The notes under the pieces are model-generated. The model saw nothing but the letters and a program-made list of their open reading frames with translations, was not told the origin of the DNA and searched no databases. Shown one piece after another: positions 39,602 to 51,592 of a DNA stretch of 64,000 nt. This DNA is from Thermohalobaculum sediminis. GTDB lineage: Bacteria; Pseudomonadota; Alphaproteobacteria; Rhodobacterales; Rhodobacteraceae. Position 1 is the first letter of the stretch, and every line of letters starts with the position of its first letter. The DNA is taken from assembly GCF_023487995.1 (NCBI RefSeq), contig NZ_JAMFKN010000010.1:1-64000 (forward strand), in the 5' to 3' direction. Both the position numbers and the translations under genes were made by a program.

Positions 39602-41185
39602 TCACCAGCCCGACTGTGAGGGGCCGGGCCGCGCTTTTCCAGAGGTTTTTTTGCTGCTCCCCAGGCCGCGCCAGAGATCGGGGCTGATGAGGGCGATGAT
39701 CACCAGCGCCTCGATCCGGCCAAGCACCATGCCGAGCGCAAGAAAGGCGCGCGACAGCGGGTCGAGCAGGCCGAAGCTGACCTCGGGGCCCAGCACCGTG
39801 GCATAGGCCGGCCCGGTGTTGGTAATTGCCGCAAGCGCCGCGATCAGCGAGCGCTCGAAGCTCTGCCCGGCAAGGCCCAGGCCCATCGTCACCGTGAACA
39901 CCGCGAAGACATAGAGCATGACGAAGGCCCAGGCGATGAAGGCGCCGCGCGTCGTCTGGCCGCGCAGGCCGGTCCCGCTGCCATGCACGGCATAGGGTTG
40001 CGCCAGGCGATCGAGCTCGTTGCGGCCGTGGCGCAGCAGTTCGACCGCGCGGATCAGCTTGATGCCGCCCGCCGTGGTGGCCGCGCCGCCGCCGATCGCG
40101 CAGAGCCCGAGCAGCACGAGGCCCGGGTTCGGGAGGCCCGACCAGCTGCGCGCGCGCTCCCAGTAGGCGCTCTCGAAGCCCGTCGTCGTCATGAAGCTGA
40201 TGGTGGTGAACAGCCCGCCCCAGAAGGCCGAGATCGCGTCGGCAAGGCCGCTGCGGGCCGAGGCTTCTATCGTCAGCACGCCCAGCCAGTGGCGTAGGAA
40301 CAGCGCGAGCGTTACAAGGACGACCAGCACCGCCATAAGCTTGAGTTCCGGGTCCTGCAGGGCCGTGCTGCGCGCGCCGATCTGGCTTGCGCGCGCGTAG
40401 ATCAGCCGCGTCGCCGCCAGCACCATGAAGGCGGCGGCCGCGAGTTCCGCGCCGATGTCGGGGCTCGCCGCGAAGCCCGTGGCGCTGGGCGAGATGCCGC
40501 TCGTCGACAGGATCGACATGGCGTGCACGATGGCGGTGACCGCCCCCTGCCCCGTCATGTGCAGCACCAGCGCAAGCAGTGCCGTGAGGCCGCAATAGAC
40601 CGGCAGGATCGCCCTCAGTGCCCGGCGGATGCGCGCATCTACAGGAGCGACGCCTGTGCCGATGTCGATCCGACCCGCCGTGCCGGCATCCGCGCCGGAC
40701 TGGGTCAGCACCTCGAACCCGCCCAGGCGGCGTGGCGCGAGAATGGCGTAGGCAGCGGTCAGCGTCATCAGCCCGCCCAGCCAGCCGACGAGGCCGCGCC
40801 ACAGGTGCACGGGCATCGGGATCGTGTCGGGCGCGGCATAGACCGTGCCGCCGGTGGTGGTGAAGGCCGCGACCATTTCGAACCAGGCGCCGCCGAAGCC
40901 AATCTGCGGCGTGATGAGATGGAGCGGAAGCGCCGCGAAGACCGGCAGAAGCGCCCAGCAGGCGACGAGGAAGACGATCTCGCCGAACCCTGGCGGGAGG
41001 CGGCGCGGTCCCGAGAGCGCGACGCCCAGGATCGCCGCGGCGAAGCCGGTGGCGATGGCGGCGTAGAGGAAGCTCCGCCCGGCGCGCCACTCGCCCTCGA
41101 TCACCGCGGCCGCGGCCGGTAGCAGCATGGCCGCGGCCAGGACCCCCAGGGCGAGCGCGAACAGCGGCGGCAGGGCTTTTCGCAT
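39602..41185 (-). CDS. trkH: Trk-type potassium uptake membrane subunit TrkH
   Basis: This 527-residue integral membrane K+ channel has multiple membrane helices and the repeated selectivity-filter P-loops: [41 protein letters not shown] and [13 protein letters not shown]. The KTrAB/TrkH core is complete. It follows trkA after four bases and is gated by TrkA. Confidence 0.95.
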   Translation of the reverse strand: MRKALPPLFALALGVLAAAMLLPAAAAVIEGEWRAGRSFLYAAIATGFAAAILGVALSGPRRLPPGFGEIVFLVACWALLPVFAALPLHLITPQIGFGGAWFEMVAAFTTTGGTVYAAPDTIPMPVHLWRGLVGWLGGLMTLTAAYAILAPRRLGGFEVLTQSGADAGTAGRIDIGTGVAPVDARIRRALRAILPVYCGLTALLALVLHMTGQGAVTAIVHAMSILSTSGISPSATGFAASPDIGAELAAAAFMVLAATRLIYARASQIGARSTALQDPELKLMAVLVVLVTLALFLRHWLGVLTIEASARSGLADAISAFWGGLFTTISFMTTTGFESAYWERARSWSGLPNPGLVLLGLCAIGGGAATTAGGIKLIRAVELLRHGRNELDRLAQPYAVHGSGTGLRGQTTRGAFIAWAFVMLYVFAVFTVTMGLGLAGQSFERSLIAALAAITNTGPAYATVLGPEVSFGLLDPLSRAFLALGMVLGRIEALVIIALISPDLWRGLGSSKKTSGKARPGPSQSGW

Positions 41186-41189
41186 CGGC

Positions 41190-42563
41190 TTAGAAGTAGT
41201 CGACGCTGACGCGGAACATCTGCTCGACCTGGTGCACCGCGCTGCGCTGGGCGAACAGGACCATGATGTCGCCGACGCGGATGGCGAGGTCGCCGTGCGG
41301 CATCTTCACCTGCCCGCCGCTGAGGATCGCGCCGACGATCGAGCCGGCGGGAAAGCCGATGTCGCGCAGCCGCTTGTCGGCCAGCGGCGAGGTCGACATG
41401 ACCTGCGCCTCGATCACCTCGCCCTCGCCGCCGCCGACCGAGTAGACCGCGCGGATCTTGCCCCGCCGGACATGGCGCAGGATCGACGAGACCGTGGTCG
41501 CGCGCGGGTTGATCAGCGCGTCGACGCCCAGCGGGCCGGCGATGCGCTCGAAGGTCGGGTCCTTCGACAGCGCGATCGAGATCGGGCAGCCCGCCTGCCC
41601 CGCCAGCGCGCAGCTGAGCAGGTTGGTGCGGTCGTCGTCGGTCAGCGCGACGATGGCGTCGGCATCGGCGATCCCGGCCTCGGCGAGGATGGCGGCGTCG
41701 AGCGCGTCGCCATTCAGCACGATGGTCCTCTCGAGCCGGTCGGCCGCGAATTCCGCGCGGGTGCGGTCGCGCTCGATCAGCTTCGAGCGGAAATGCGGCC
41801 GGGTCTCGAGCTCGCGGGCGACGCGCAGGCCGACATTGCCCGCACCCACGATCACCACGCGGTTCGCCTCGAGATTCTGCCGGCCGAAGATGCCGAAGGT
41901 GCGCTGCACGTCCTCGCGCGCCGCGATGAAATAGACCTCGTCCTCGGCGAAAAGCTGGTCCGAGGGGCTGGCGACGAACAGCTTGCCGTCGCGGCGCACG
42001 GCGACGACGATCGCCCGGAGCGTCGAGAACAGCTCGCTCAACTGGCGCAGCGGCGTGTTGAGCACGGGACAATCGGCCTCGAGCTTGAGCCCGACGAAAT
42101 GCACCGCGCCGTCGAGGAAGGGCTCGATATCGAAGGCCGCGGTGGCCCCCAGCCGGCGAAGGGTCACGCGCGCGACCTCGGTCTCGGGCGAAATGATCAC
42201 GTCGATCGGCATGTGGTCGCGGCGGAACAGGTCGGACCACTCGGCCTCGAGATAACTCTCGGTGCGCACGCGCGCGATCTTGGTCGGAACCTCGAACACC
42301 GAATGGGCGACCTGGCAGGCGACCATGTTGACCTCGTCCATCGAGGTCGCGGCGATCACCATGTCGCAGTCGCGGGCCCCGGCGCGGGCGAGCACGTCGG
42401 GATGCGAGGCAAAGCCGATCACCCCCGACACGTCCAGCAGGTCGGTCACGCGCCGGATCAGCTCGGCATTGTTGTCGATGACGGTGACGGAGTTGCCTTC
42501 GTCCGACAGGTGGCGCGCGATCTGGAATCCGACCTGGCCTGCGCCGCAAACGATGACCTTCAT
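41190..42563 (-). CDS. trkA: Trk potassium uptake regulatory subunit TrkA
   Basis: This 457-residue peripheral NAD-binding protein gates TrkH. It contains two RCK units: Rossmann motifs VIVCGAGQVGFQIAR (start) and VVIVGAGNVGLRVAR (~232-246), each followed by a TrkA-C domain. The ATG at 42563 begins exactly at the Rossmann fold; an upstream in-frame ATG would add 35 low-complexity residues. It is 150 bases after the MCP-like gene. Confidence 0.96.
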   Translation of the reverse strand: MKVIVCGAGQVGFQIARHLSDEGNSVTVIDNNAELIRRVTDLLDVSGVIGFASHPDVLARAGARDCDMVIAATSMDEVNMVACQVAHSVFEVPTKIARVRTESYLEAEWSDLFRRDHMPIDVIISPETEVARVTLRRLGATAAFDIEPFLDGAVHFVGLKLEADCPVLNTPLRQLSELFSTLRAIVVAVRRDGKLFVASPSDQLFAEDEVYFIAAREDVQRTFGIFGRQNLEANRVVIVGAGNVGLRVARELETRPHFRSKLIERDRTRAEFAADRLERTIVLNGDALDAAILAEAGIADADAIVALTDDDRTNLLSCALAGQAGCPISIALSKDPTFERIAGPLGVDALINPRATTVSSILRHVRRGKIRAVYSVGGGEGEVIEAQVMSTSPLADKRLRDIGFPAGSIVGAILSGGQVKMPHGDLAIRVGDIMVLFAQRSAVHQVEQMFRVSVDYF

Positions 42564-42713
42564 GCGGTCTTCTACCCCCGCGGGCCCCTGCCCGCCGCCG
42601 GCCCCGGAACCCACCGGGCCGCGCCCGGCGGCCCTGCGCCCCGCGCGCGGCGCCGATCCGGGGCGCAAGCGTGCGGCGAGCCTATGGCCCGGCGGGTCGG
42701 CGCGTCAACGCTG

Positions 42714-44030
42714 TCATGGCGTCATCCCGGAGGTCCGGCGCGAGACGGTGCCGCCGAGGTGCATGGGCGCGGTCGCTGCCAGCGTCCCGCGCGCCGCAAC
42801 GCCGCGCGCGGGGGTGGTGGCGGCAGCGGCATGTCGCGATGGGAGCGAGGCATCCGGCACGGACCTCGATTGCGCTCGGGCGGCGCTGGGCGCGCCGTCG
42901 ACCTGCATCGCAGTGGTCCGGCTGGCCGCGCCCGCTGCGCGGGTGGCGCCGGGTGCCTCGGCGTGGTGCCCGGTGTCGTCGGCCTTGGCCGCCGCGGCGC
43001 CGGTGGCGTCCGCCGCCTCCCGCTGCTCGAGCTTTTCCAGCGCCGAGGCCGCCAGCGCGATGTTCCGGGCCGAGCCCTGGATCGCCGCCTCGGTGTCGCT
43101 GCGCAGCCGCTGGATGCGCTCCGCGATGATGCCGAAGGCCGCGATCGCCTGCTCCATCTGGCGCGTGATGTCGTCGGACAAGGCCATCGAGCCGTGAAGG
43201 TCCGAGGCCATCATGGTCGCGATTTCGGTGCCGTTGGTGCTCTCGGCGCTGGTCTGCCCGAGGCTGGTGGTCAGGGCGTCGAGCTGCTGGCGCGTCTGCG
43301 TCATGCGCGTCGTGAGCCGCTCCAGCGTCTGGTCGATGTCGACCGCGCAGCGGCCGGTGCGCGCGGCCAGCGCGCCGACCTCGACCGCGACGACCTTGAA
43401 GCCGCGCCCTGCATCGCCGCTGCGCGCGGCCTCGATCCCGGCATTGGTGGCGAGAAGCCCGGTCTTGGTGACGATCTCGCGGATCTCCGCGGCCAGCCGC
43501 TCGATGGCGCGGAAGGCCTCGCTGAAGCCCTGGAGCGCCTCGCCCAGCTCGCGGCACAGATCGAGGTCGCGCCCCGCCCGCTCGCCTAGCGCGCGCGCCG
43601 AGGTGGCCATGTCGTCCGCGCGCCGCCGCGAGACGTCGAGCTGGGCGCGGTTCTCGGCGGCATTGGCCGAGAGGCCGGTGAGCCGGTCGCGCAGCCCGTC
43701 GGCGGTTTGGTTCAGCGAATCGAGCATCTCCAGCCGCTCGAGCGAGGCGCGGTTGACGCGCCGGGCGTTGCCGTGGATCTCGCTGACGATGCGGCAGGCG
43801 GCGATCTTGTGCTCGTCCGGCGCGGCGCAGCGCTCGCCCGCCGCGGCGACCTGCCGGAGCATGACGGCGCCACCGCTGAGCGAGACGAGGAAGGGCACGA
43901 CCAGAGTCAGCAGCGCCGGGACGACGGCGAGCCCCTCCCCCGCCACGATGCCCGGCCCCTGGTTGATCGCGGTCAGGACGGGCCCGACCACCATCGCCGT
44001 GAGAAGTGCCCGCAGAGCCACGCCTCGCAT
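42714..44030 (-). CDS. NrtS-like two-helix domain fused to chemoreceptor signalling domain
   Basis: This 438-residue protein has two closely spaced membrane helices at ~5-25 and ~34-55, with the pattern VVG[18 protein letters not shown]…[11 protein letters not shown]. This resembles small nitrate/nitrite transporters of the NrtS type. Residues ~75-340 form a long helical coiled coil whose hairpin tip ([25 protein letters not shown], 194-218 split around the turn) is the methyl-accepting chemotaxis signalling signature. Residues ~340-438 are a disordered Ala/Thr/Pro/Arg tail. There is no periplasmic sensor domain and no HAMP. It lies 60 bases after ntrX, so it is probably in the nitrogen operon. 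A nitrate/nitrite-sensing role is inferred. Confidence 0.82.
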   Translation of the reverse strand: MRGVALRALLTAMVVGPVLTAINQGPGIVAGEGLAVVPALLTLVVPFLVSLSGGAVMLRQVAAAGERCAAPDEHKIAACRIVSEIHGNARRVNRASLERLEMLDSLNQTADGLRDRLTGLSANAAENRAQLDVSRRRADDMATSARALGERAGRDLDLCRELGEALQGFSEAFRAIERLAAEIREIVTKTGLLATNAGIEAARSGDAGRGFKVVAVEVGALAARTGRCAVDIDQTLERLTTRMTQTRQQLDALTTSLGQTSAESTNGTEIATMMASDLHGSMALSDDITRQMEQAIAAFGIIAERIQRLRSDTEAAIQGSARNIALAASALEKLEQREAADATGAAAAKADDTGHHAEAPGATRAAGAASRTTAMQVDGAPSAARAQSRSVPDASLPSRHAAAATTPARGVAARGTLAATAPMHLGGTVSRRTSGMTP

Positions 44031-44090
44031 TGCCGCCTCGCCTTGTTCCGGTTGCTGCCAGACGGTAGGCGGCGGCAGGTCAAGGCTCGG

Positions 44091-45536
44091 TTAACGCCGC
44101 TGGAGCTCGGCGCCCTCGCTCTCGTCGTCGATGCCGTCGCCGTCCTCGAGGCTGGCGATGCGGATGCCGCCGCGCGTCACCGTCGAGACGCCCAGCATCT
44201 TGAGCTTGCGGTGCAGGGCCGAGCGCTCCATGCCCACGAAGCTCGCCGTCTTCGAGATGTTGCCGCCGAAGCGGTTGATCTGGGCGATGAGGTATTCGCG
44301 CTCGAAAAGCTCGCGCGCCTCGCGCAGGGCCAGCGAGGCCACGGCGCCCATCAGCCCCTGCAGCCCGCCCTCCGCCGCGTTGGTCGCGCCCGCGCCGGGC
44401 AGCTCCTCGGCATCGATCGTCGCGCTGTCGCCGCCGAGGATGAGAAGCTGCTCCATCATGTTCCTGAGCTGACGCACGTTGCCGGGCCAGCTGCGGGTCT
44501 GGAGGGCCGCGATCGCGCCGTCCGAGAGGCGGCGGCGCGGCAGCCCATGGTCGCGCGCGAACATCTCGAGGAAATGCTCGGCCAGCGCGGGAATGTCCTC
44601 GCGCCGGCGCTCGAGCCCCGGCACCTCGATGGGCACGACGTTGAGGCGGTGGTAGAGATCCTCGCGGAACCGGCCCTCGCGGATATGCGCCTGCAGGTCG
44701 CGGTTGGTTGCCGAGATCACCCGCACGTCCACCCGCACGGTCGAGCTGTCGCCGAGGCGGGTGAAGCTCTGGTCGACGAGGACGCGCAGGATCTTTGACT
44801 GGGTCGCGAGCGGCATCTCGCCGACCTCGTCGAAGAACAGCGTGCCGCCATGCGCCTTCTCGAGCAGGCCGGGCTGCGGCGGCGCGCCTTCGGGGGCGCG
44901 ACCGAACAGGACCTCCTCCATCCGGGGCGGCTCGATCGAGGCGGCGTTGACCACGACGAAGGGTCGACCCGCGCGGTCGGAATGCTCGTGGATGTAGCGC
45001 GCCGCGACCTCCTTGCCCGCGCCCGCTCCGCCCGTCAGCAGCACGCGCGAGCCGCCGCGCGCCACGCGGTCGAGCTTCTGGCGCAGCGAGGCCAGCGCCG
45101 CCGAGAAGCCCACCATCTGCCAACCCCGGCTCTCGGTCTCGCGCAGGCGCGCGTTCTCGCGGCGCAGGCGCGAGGCTTCCAGCGCGCGGCCCACGACAAC
45201 GAGGAGCTGATCCATGTTGAAGGGCTTCTCGATGAAGTCGTAGGCGCCCTGCTGCACGGCCGCGACCGCGACCTCGATGTTGCCATGGCCCGAGATGATG
45301 ACCACGGGGATGCCGGGATTGTCGCGCTTGACCGCCTTCAGGATCTCGATCCCGTCCATCCGGCTGCCCTGCAGCCAGATGTCGAGGATGATCAGGTCTG
45401 GCGCCGAGCGCTCGATGGCGGCGAATGCGGTGTCGGCATCCTGCGCCATGCGCGTGCTGTGGCCCTCGTCCTGCAGGAGATCGGCAATCAGGTCGCGGAT
45501 GTCGGCCTCGTCGTCGACGATCAGGATCTCTGCCAT
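44091..45536 (-). CDS. ntrX: Nitrogen assimilation response regulator NtrX
   Basis: This 481-residue regulator is the partner of NtrY. It has a receiver domain (~1-120; phospho-acceptor Asp in LIILDIWLQGSRMDG), an AAA+ domain (~140-370; Walker A GGAGAGKE, Walker B GGTLFFDEVGEMP) and a C-terminal Fis-type helix-turn-helix (NISKTASFVGMERSALHRKLK). The sigma54-contact motif GAFTGA is replaced by an Ala/Pro stretch (FGRAPEGAPPQPG), as in other alphaproteobacterial NtrX proteins. It therefore probably does not drive sigma54 promoters. It has an AAGGAGG ribosome-binding site and follows ntrY by 24 bases. Confidence 0.96.
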   Translation of the reverse strand: MAEILIVDDEADIRDLIADLLQDEGHSTRMAQDADTAFAAIERSAPDLIILDIWLQGSRMDGIEILKAVKRDNPGIPVVIISGHGNIEVAVAAVQQGAYDFIEKPFNMDQLLVVVGRALEASRLRRENARLRETESRGWQMVGFSAALASLRQKLDRVARGGSRVLLTGGAGAGKEVAARYIHEHSDRAGRPFVVVNAASIEPPRMEEVLFGRAPEGAPPQPGLLEKAHGGTLFFDEVGEMPLATQSKILRVLVDQSFTRLGDSSTVRVDVRVISATNRDLQAHIREGRFREDLYHRLNVVPIEVPGLERRREDIPALAEHFLEMFARDHGLPRRRLSDGAIAALQTRSWPGNVRQLRNMMEQLLILGGDSATIDAEELPGAGATNAAEGGLQGLMGAVASLALREARELFEREYLIAQINRFGGNISKTASFVGMERSALHRKLKMLGVSTVTRGGIRIASLEDGDGIDDESEGAELQRR

Positions 45537-45560
45537 GCTGCTGCCTCCTTCGGCCTCTCT

Positions 45561-47831
45561 TCAGTCCTGCGGCGCGGTGGCGGTATCGGCCCGCTCCGCC
45601 GCCCTGCCCGCGGCGGTCCGTCCCGCGGGGCGCGGCAGCTTGAGCACCACCTGCGCCCCGTCGAGCCCCGAGGCCGCCGGCGCATCGCCCAGCGTCAGCT
45701 CGCCGCCATGCTGCTCGACGATCTTCTTGACGATGGCGAGGCCAAGCCCGGTGCCCTTCTTGCGGTGAGTCACATAAGGGTCAGTCAGCCGGTCGCGCCC
45801 GTCCGCGGGCAGGCCCAGGCCGTTGTCCGCGATGACGACATGCAGGCTCCGCTCGCCCTCGCGCAGGCAGACCGCGACGCGGCCCGGGGGCGCGGCGTCG
45901 CCGTCGCGCTCGCGCCGGCCCTCGATCGCGTCGGCGGCATTCTGCAACAGGTTCGTGAGGCACTGGTTCAGCAGACCGCGGTCGGCCATGACGCCGACGG
46001 CGTGGTCCGGCAGGTCGATGGAATACTCGATCCCGCTCTGGCCCTCGCGCTGCAGCAGCACGGCCTCGCGGACCAGCGCCGCGAGGTCCTCCTCGCGAGC
46101 GACCGGCTCGGGCATCCGGGCGAAGCGCGAGAACTCGTCGACCATCCGACGGATGTCGCCCGCCTGCCGGGTGATCACGTCGAGCAGGCTTTCGAGCTGC
46201 GCGCCGTCCTCGCCAAGCCGGCCGACGAACTTGCGCCGCATACGGTCGGCCGAGAGCTGGATCGGCGTGAGCGGGTTCTTGATCTCGTGCGCGATCCGCC
46301 GCGCCACGTCGCCCCATGCGGCCATGCGCTGGGCCGAGGCCAGCGCCGTCACGTCGTCGAACGTCAGCACGTGCCCCTCGTCGGGCCGCCCGGGCATCTT
46401 CGGCGCGATGCGGCACAGGAACTCGCGCGGCTGGCCGGCCACGCTCAGCGCCACCTCGCCCCGCGCGATCCCCGAGGGCGCCTCGCGGGCCACCGCCATC
46501 ATCTGCGCGAAGTCGGGCGCGGCCTGGTCGAGCGGGCGGTCCAGCAGGTCCGAGGTTTCGAGGCCCAGAAGCTCGGCCGCGGCGAGGTTCACGAGGTCGA
46601 TCCGTCCGCGCCCGTCGATCCCCAGCACGCCCGCGGTGACACCCGACAGCACCGCCTCGATCAGGCGCCGGCGCCGCTCGCTTTCCCGGTTCGCGGCGAC
46701 CAGCGCGTCGCGCTGCCCCTGCACCTGCCCCGCCATGCGGTTGAAGACGCGCGACAAAAGCGCGATCTCGTCCTTGCCGCGCTCCTCCTTGACGCGGGCA
46801 TCGAGATCGCCCGCGGCGATGCGCTCGGCCGCGCCGACCAGCCGCCCGACCGGCCGGGCCAGCCGCTCGGCGAACCACAGTCCCATCAGGATCGCCGCGA
46901 CGATGACGAGAAGCGCGAAGCCCAGATAGATCAGCGCGAAGTCGAACAGTATCGAGCCGCGCTCGCGCTCGAGCTGCTCGTAGAACTGCACCGTCTCGCG
47001 CGTGCGGTCGAGCAGGCGCAGCACGTCGCCCTGCACGTCGCGGCTGACATACAGGAAGGCGTCGAAGAAGTTGGTCAGGTAGACCAGCGCGCGGATCTCG
47101 TTGTTCTGCTCGTCCTCGGTCACGACGACCTCGCCGGCGCGGGCGCGGGCAAGCTGCTCGTCGGTCGGTGGCTCGAAGCTGAACAGGTAGCTGAATTCGC
47201 CGCGCGCCACGATCTCGCGGTCCGAGGTGAAGACGAAGGCCTCGGGCAGCTCGCGCAGCAGCGCCTGCTTGATCACCAGGTCCTGCAGCTGCGTGGCGGT
47301 GAGCCCCCCCACCGCCGCGCGGTTGAGGTCGTTGGCCATCGCCAGCACGTCGCCCTGGATGTTGCGCCGGTGCTCGCGCTCGTAGGCCTCGGCGGTGGCC
47401 AGCGAGTTGCGCACCACGCTGCCCACGCGTTCGGAAAACCACGTCTCGATCCCCAGATTGATCGAGACCGTGGCAAAGACCGCGACGATGATCGTGGGTA
47501 TCAGCGCGATCGCGGCAAAGACGCCCGTGAGCCTCAGGTGCAGCTTCGAGCCCGCCGAGCCGCGCCGGCGCGCGGCCACCAGCGCGCTGATACGCACCCC
47601 GATCAGCGCCGCGAGGATCAGCAGGTAGCACAGGTCCGCCAGCAGCACGGCGCGCAGCAGGGTGGAGGAGCCGCCGGCCTCCTGCCGGCCGAGCGCCAGG
47701 CTGGTGAGCACCGCCAGCACGGGGCCGAGCGCTGCGAGGGCGACGGCGCCCTGCCGCCGCATCCAGTGCGAGAGCGCCTTTCCGCGCTCTCCGCCGGAGA
47801 AGGCGCCCGCAAGAGCGTCCAATCGAGACAC
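45561..47831 (-). CDS. ntrY: Nitrogen/redox sensor histidine kinase NtrY
   Basis: This 756-residue membrane kinase has N-terminal membrane helices (~28-48, ~60-82, ~97-120), a periplasmic region to ~285 and another helix at ~300-322. A HAMP domain (RLARPVGRLVGAAERIAAGD), a PAS domain (~380-480) and a HisKA domain with the phospho-acceptor His in RRIAHEIKNPLTPIQ follow. The ATP-binding domain has NLLQNAADAIE, DNGLGLP and GTGLGLAIVKK. The start is GTG with an AAGGAG site. It lies 64 bases after ntrC. Confidence 0.96.
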   Translation of the reverse strand: MSRLDALAGAFSGGERGKALSHWMRRQGAVALAALGPVLAVLTSLALGRQEAGGSSTLLRAVLLADLCYLLILAALIGVRISALVAARRRGSAGSKLHLRLTGVFAAIALIPTIIVAVFATVSINLGIETWFSERVGSVVRNSLATAEAYEREHRRNIQGDVLAMANDLNRAAVGGLTATQLQDLVIKQALLRELPEAFVFTSDREIVARGEFSYLFSFEPPTDEQLARARAGEVVVTEDEQNNEIRALVYLTNFFDAFLYVSRDVQGDVLRLLDRTRETVQFYEQLERERGSILFDFALIYLGFALLVIVAAILMGLWFAERLARPVGRLVGAAERIAAGDLDARVKEERGKDEIALLSRVFNRMAGQVQGQRDALVAANRESERRRRLIEAVLSGVTAGVLGIDGRGRIDLVNLAAAELLGLETSDLLDRPLDQAAPDFAQMMAVAREAPSGIARGEVALSVAGQPREFLCRIAPKMPGRPDEGHVLTFDDVTALASAQRMAAWGDVARRIAHEIKNPLTPIQLSADRMRRKFVGRLGEDGAQLESLLDVITRQAGDIRRMVDEFSRFARMPEPVAREEDLAALVREAVLLQREGQSGIEYSIDLPDHAVGVMADRGLLNQCLTNLLQNAADAIEGRRERDGDAAPPGRVAVCLREGERSLHVVIADNGLGLPADGRDRLTDPYVTHRKKGTGLGLAIVKKIVEQHGGELTLGDAPAASGLDGAQVVLKLPRPAGRTAAGRAAERADTATAPQD

Positions 47832-47895
47832 TGCTCTCCTTCGGACTCGTGCCCGGGCCTGTCGGCGTGAATTCGCGTCGCCGACTGTTGCTGAT

Positions 47896-49367
<1,472 letters not shown>

Positions 49368-49371
<4 letters not shown>

Positions 49372-50498
49372 GCCGCGCTCTCCTCTGAATTGCTGTGCGC
49401 CTCGAGATCGCGCGCCGTCGCCACCGGCAGGCGCAGCCGCATCCGCGTCCAGCCCGGCTCGGATTCGCACGAGATCACGCCCCCGTGGTCGGCCACGATC
49501 TTCGAGACCAGCGCGAGGCCAAGCCCCGAGCCGGTGGATTTCGAGGTCACGAAGGGCTCGAAGATGTGGCGCCGGATTTCCTCGGGCACGCCCGCGCCGT
49601 TGTCGGCGATGACCACCTGCAGCGGCAGGCTCTCGTAGCCGCCGGTCGGCCCCCGGACCTTCATCCCGGCGCGATACGAGGTCCGAACCGTGATCAGCCC
49701 GCCCACCTTCGGCGTCGCCTCGGCCGCGTTCTTCAGCAGGTTCTGCATCACCTGCATCAGCTGGTCCGCGTCCCCCATGGTCGGCGGCAGCGAGGGGTCG
49801 TATTCCTCGATGAAGCGGGCATGGGCCGCGAAGCCCGCCTTGGCGGCGCGGCAGGCGCGGTCCAGCACGTCGTGGATGTTCACGGGCTCATGCCGCCCCG
49901 GCCCCATCGCGCCGAACTGCTCGACGCGCTCCAGCAGCTTGCCGACGCGCTCGGTCTCCTCGCGGATCAGGTCGGTCAGCTCGCGCTCTTCGGCGCCGAG
50001 GCTCATCGCGAGGAGCTGCGCCGCGCCCGAGATGCCGGCCAGCGGGTTCTTCACCTCGTGCGCCAGCATCGCCGCCATGCCGGCGACCGAGCGCGCGGCG
50101 TCGCGATGCGTCAGCGAGCGGTCCATCGACTCGGCGATGGCTCGCGGGTGGAAGATCAGCAGCACCGCCTCGGCCTCCTCGCCCAGCGGCGCCGCGTGCA
50201 GGTCCACCAGCCGCGGGGGCGCATCGGGCCATGTGAACTCGACGTCGTATTCGGCCATGCTCACGTGATTTTTCGCCACCTGCTCGACCAGCGCCGCGAC
50301 CCGGCTGGCCGCGCCCGCCAGCGCCGGCAGAGACTGGCCCAGAAGCTGGCGCTCGGACGCGCCGAGGAAGCTTTCCGCCGCGCCGTTGACCGCGGCGATG
50401 GCGCCGTTGCGCGCGACCGACAGCGCCGGGCTTGGCAGGCTGTTCCAGATCAGCGCGAAATCGCGCGAGGCGGCAGTCGGCGTCATGGTGGCGCTCAT
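49368..50498 (-). CDS. ntrB: Nitrogen sensor histidine kinase NtrB
   Basis: This 376-residue cytoplasmic kinase/phosphatase is controlled by PII and acts on NtrC. It has a PAS domain (~15-120), a HisKA domain with the phospho-acceptor His in [20 protein letters not shown], and the ATPase domain with [18 protein letters not shown] and [12 protein letters not shown]. Both ends overlap neighbours by four bases (ATGA with dusB and with ntrC), so dusB-ntrB-ntrC is one coupled unit. Confidence 0.97.
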
Positions 50499-51478
50499 GC
50501 GGCAAGCCTCCCCTGCCCGTCCTGTCCCAGTCCGGCCAGCAAGCGGGCGACGTCCTCGGGGCGCTCGGCCCGCATCAGCGCGGCGCGGAGCCGATCCGCC
50601 CCTTCGACCCGGTCGAGATACCAGCCAAGATGCTTGCGCGCGGTCCGCAGCCCCAGGTCGCGGCCATAGAAGGCAAGCTGCGCCTCGTGGTGGCGCGCGA
50701 TCAGGTCCGCCAGCGCCGCCCCCTCGGGCACGGCAGGACGCGGCGCGCCGTAAAGCCCGGCCGCCACCAGCGCCGGCACCCAGGGCGCGCCCCGCGCACC
50801 GCGCCCGATCATAACGCCCGCCGCGCCCGATGCCTCCAGCGCCGCCCGGGCGCTTGGGGCGTCCACGATGTCGCCATTGGCGAATACGGGCACCCGCACC
50901 GCCTCGACCACCGCGCGGATCGCGGCCCAGTCGGCGCGGCCCGCGTAGAAGTCGCAGCGCGTGCGGCCGTGTATGGTGATCGCCTGCACGCCCGCCGCCT
51001 CGGCCCGGCGGGCGATGTCGGGGGCGTTGAGGCAGTCGCGGTCCCAGCCGAGGCGCATCTTGAGCGTGACTGGCACATCGGCCGCGCCGACCACCGCCTC
51101 GATCAGCCTAAGCGCATGGTCGGGCTCGCGCATCAGGGCCGAGCCGGACATGCCGCTGGTCACCTTCTTCGCGGGGCAGCCCATGTTGATGTCGATGATC
51201 CGCGCGCCCTCGCCGGCCAGCATGCGCGCGGCCTCGGCCATCCAGCGCGCCTCGCGCCCGGCGATCTGCACGGCCGAGCCCGGCGCGTTCGCCGCGATCT
51301 CGGCCTTCGCGCGAACGGACGCCTTGGCCTGCACCATCTCCTGCGAGGCCACCATCTCGGACACCACCAGCCCCACGCCGAATTCCGCGACGATCTCGCG
51401 GAACGGGCGATCGGTGATGCCTGCCATGGGGGCAAGCACCACCGGCAGCGTGATCGCTTCGCGCCCAATCGTCAGCAT
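50495..51478 (-). CDS. dusB: tRNA-dihydrouridine synthase (DusB/NifR3)
   Basis: This 327-residue FMN enzyme reduces uridine to dihydrouridine in the tRNA D-loop. Features: PVVLAPMAGITDRPFR (FMN-binding start), DINMGCPAKKV with the catalytic Cys, LKMRLGWD, TIHGRTRCDFYAG and the FANGDI / GVMIGRGARG phosphate-binding loops. Known as nifR3 in Rhodobacter, it leads the nifR3-ntrBC operon, as here. The ATG at 51478 matches the family start. On the minus strand, TTGCGC, 17 bases, then TAAGGC upstream could be its promoter. Confidence 0.95.
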   Translation of the reverse strand: MLTIGREAITLPVVLAPMAGITDRPFREIVAEFGVGLVVSEMVASQEMVQAKASVRAKAEIAANAPGSAVQIAGREARWMAEAARMLAGEGARIIDINMGCPAKKVTSGMSGSALMREPDHALRLIEAVVGAADVPVTLKMRLGWDRDCLNAPDIARRAEAAGVQAITIHGRTRCDFYAGRADWAAIRAVVEAVRVPVFANGDIVDAPSARAALEASGAAGVMIGRGARGAPWVPALVAAGLYGAPRPAVPEGAALADLIARHHEAQLAFYGRDLGLRTARKHLGWYLDRVEGADRLRAALMRAERPEDVARLLAGLGQDGQGRLAA

Positions 51479-51523
51479 GTTGCTCAATCCCTGTGCAGGC
51501 TCGCCCTGCCTTACCCCGCGCTC

Positions 51524-51552
51524 TTGTGCAGCGCAAGAGGCCGCACTAGAAC
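51524..51552 (+). promoter_or_regulatory. Promoter for the ispDF-pgpA-cinA-PNPOx operon
   Basis: TTGTGC (51524-51529), a 17-base spacer and TAGAAC (51547-51552) place the start of transcription near 51559, giving a ~34-base leader to the ispDF ATG. An imperfect dyad CTTGTGC-A-GCGCAAG overlaps the -35 box. Confidence 0.5.
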
Positions 51553-51592
51553 CCGAAGCCGCAGTCGTCATCGGATCAGAGGGTTTCGGCTC

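Noticed and set aside
44850-47870. 1006-codon open frame on the plus strand opposite ntrX and ntrY
   Set aside because: It is antisense to well-conserved nitrogen regulators; its composition is typical of third-position GC bias.
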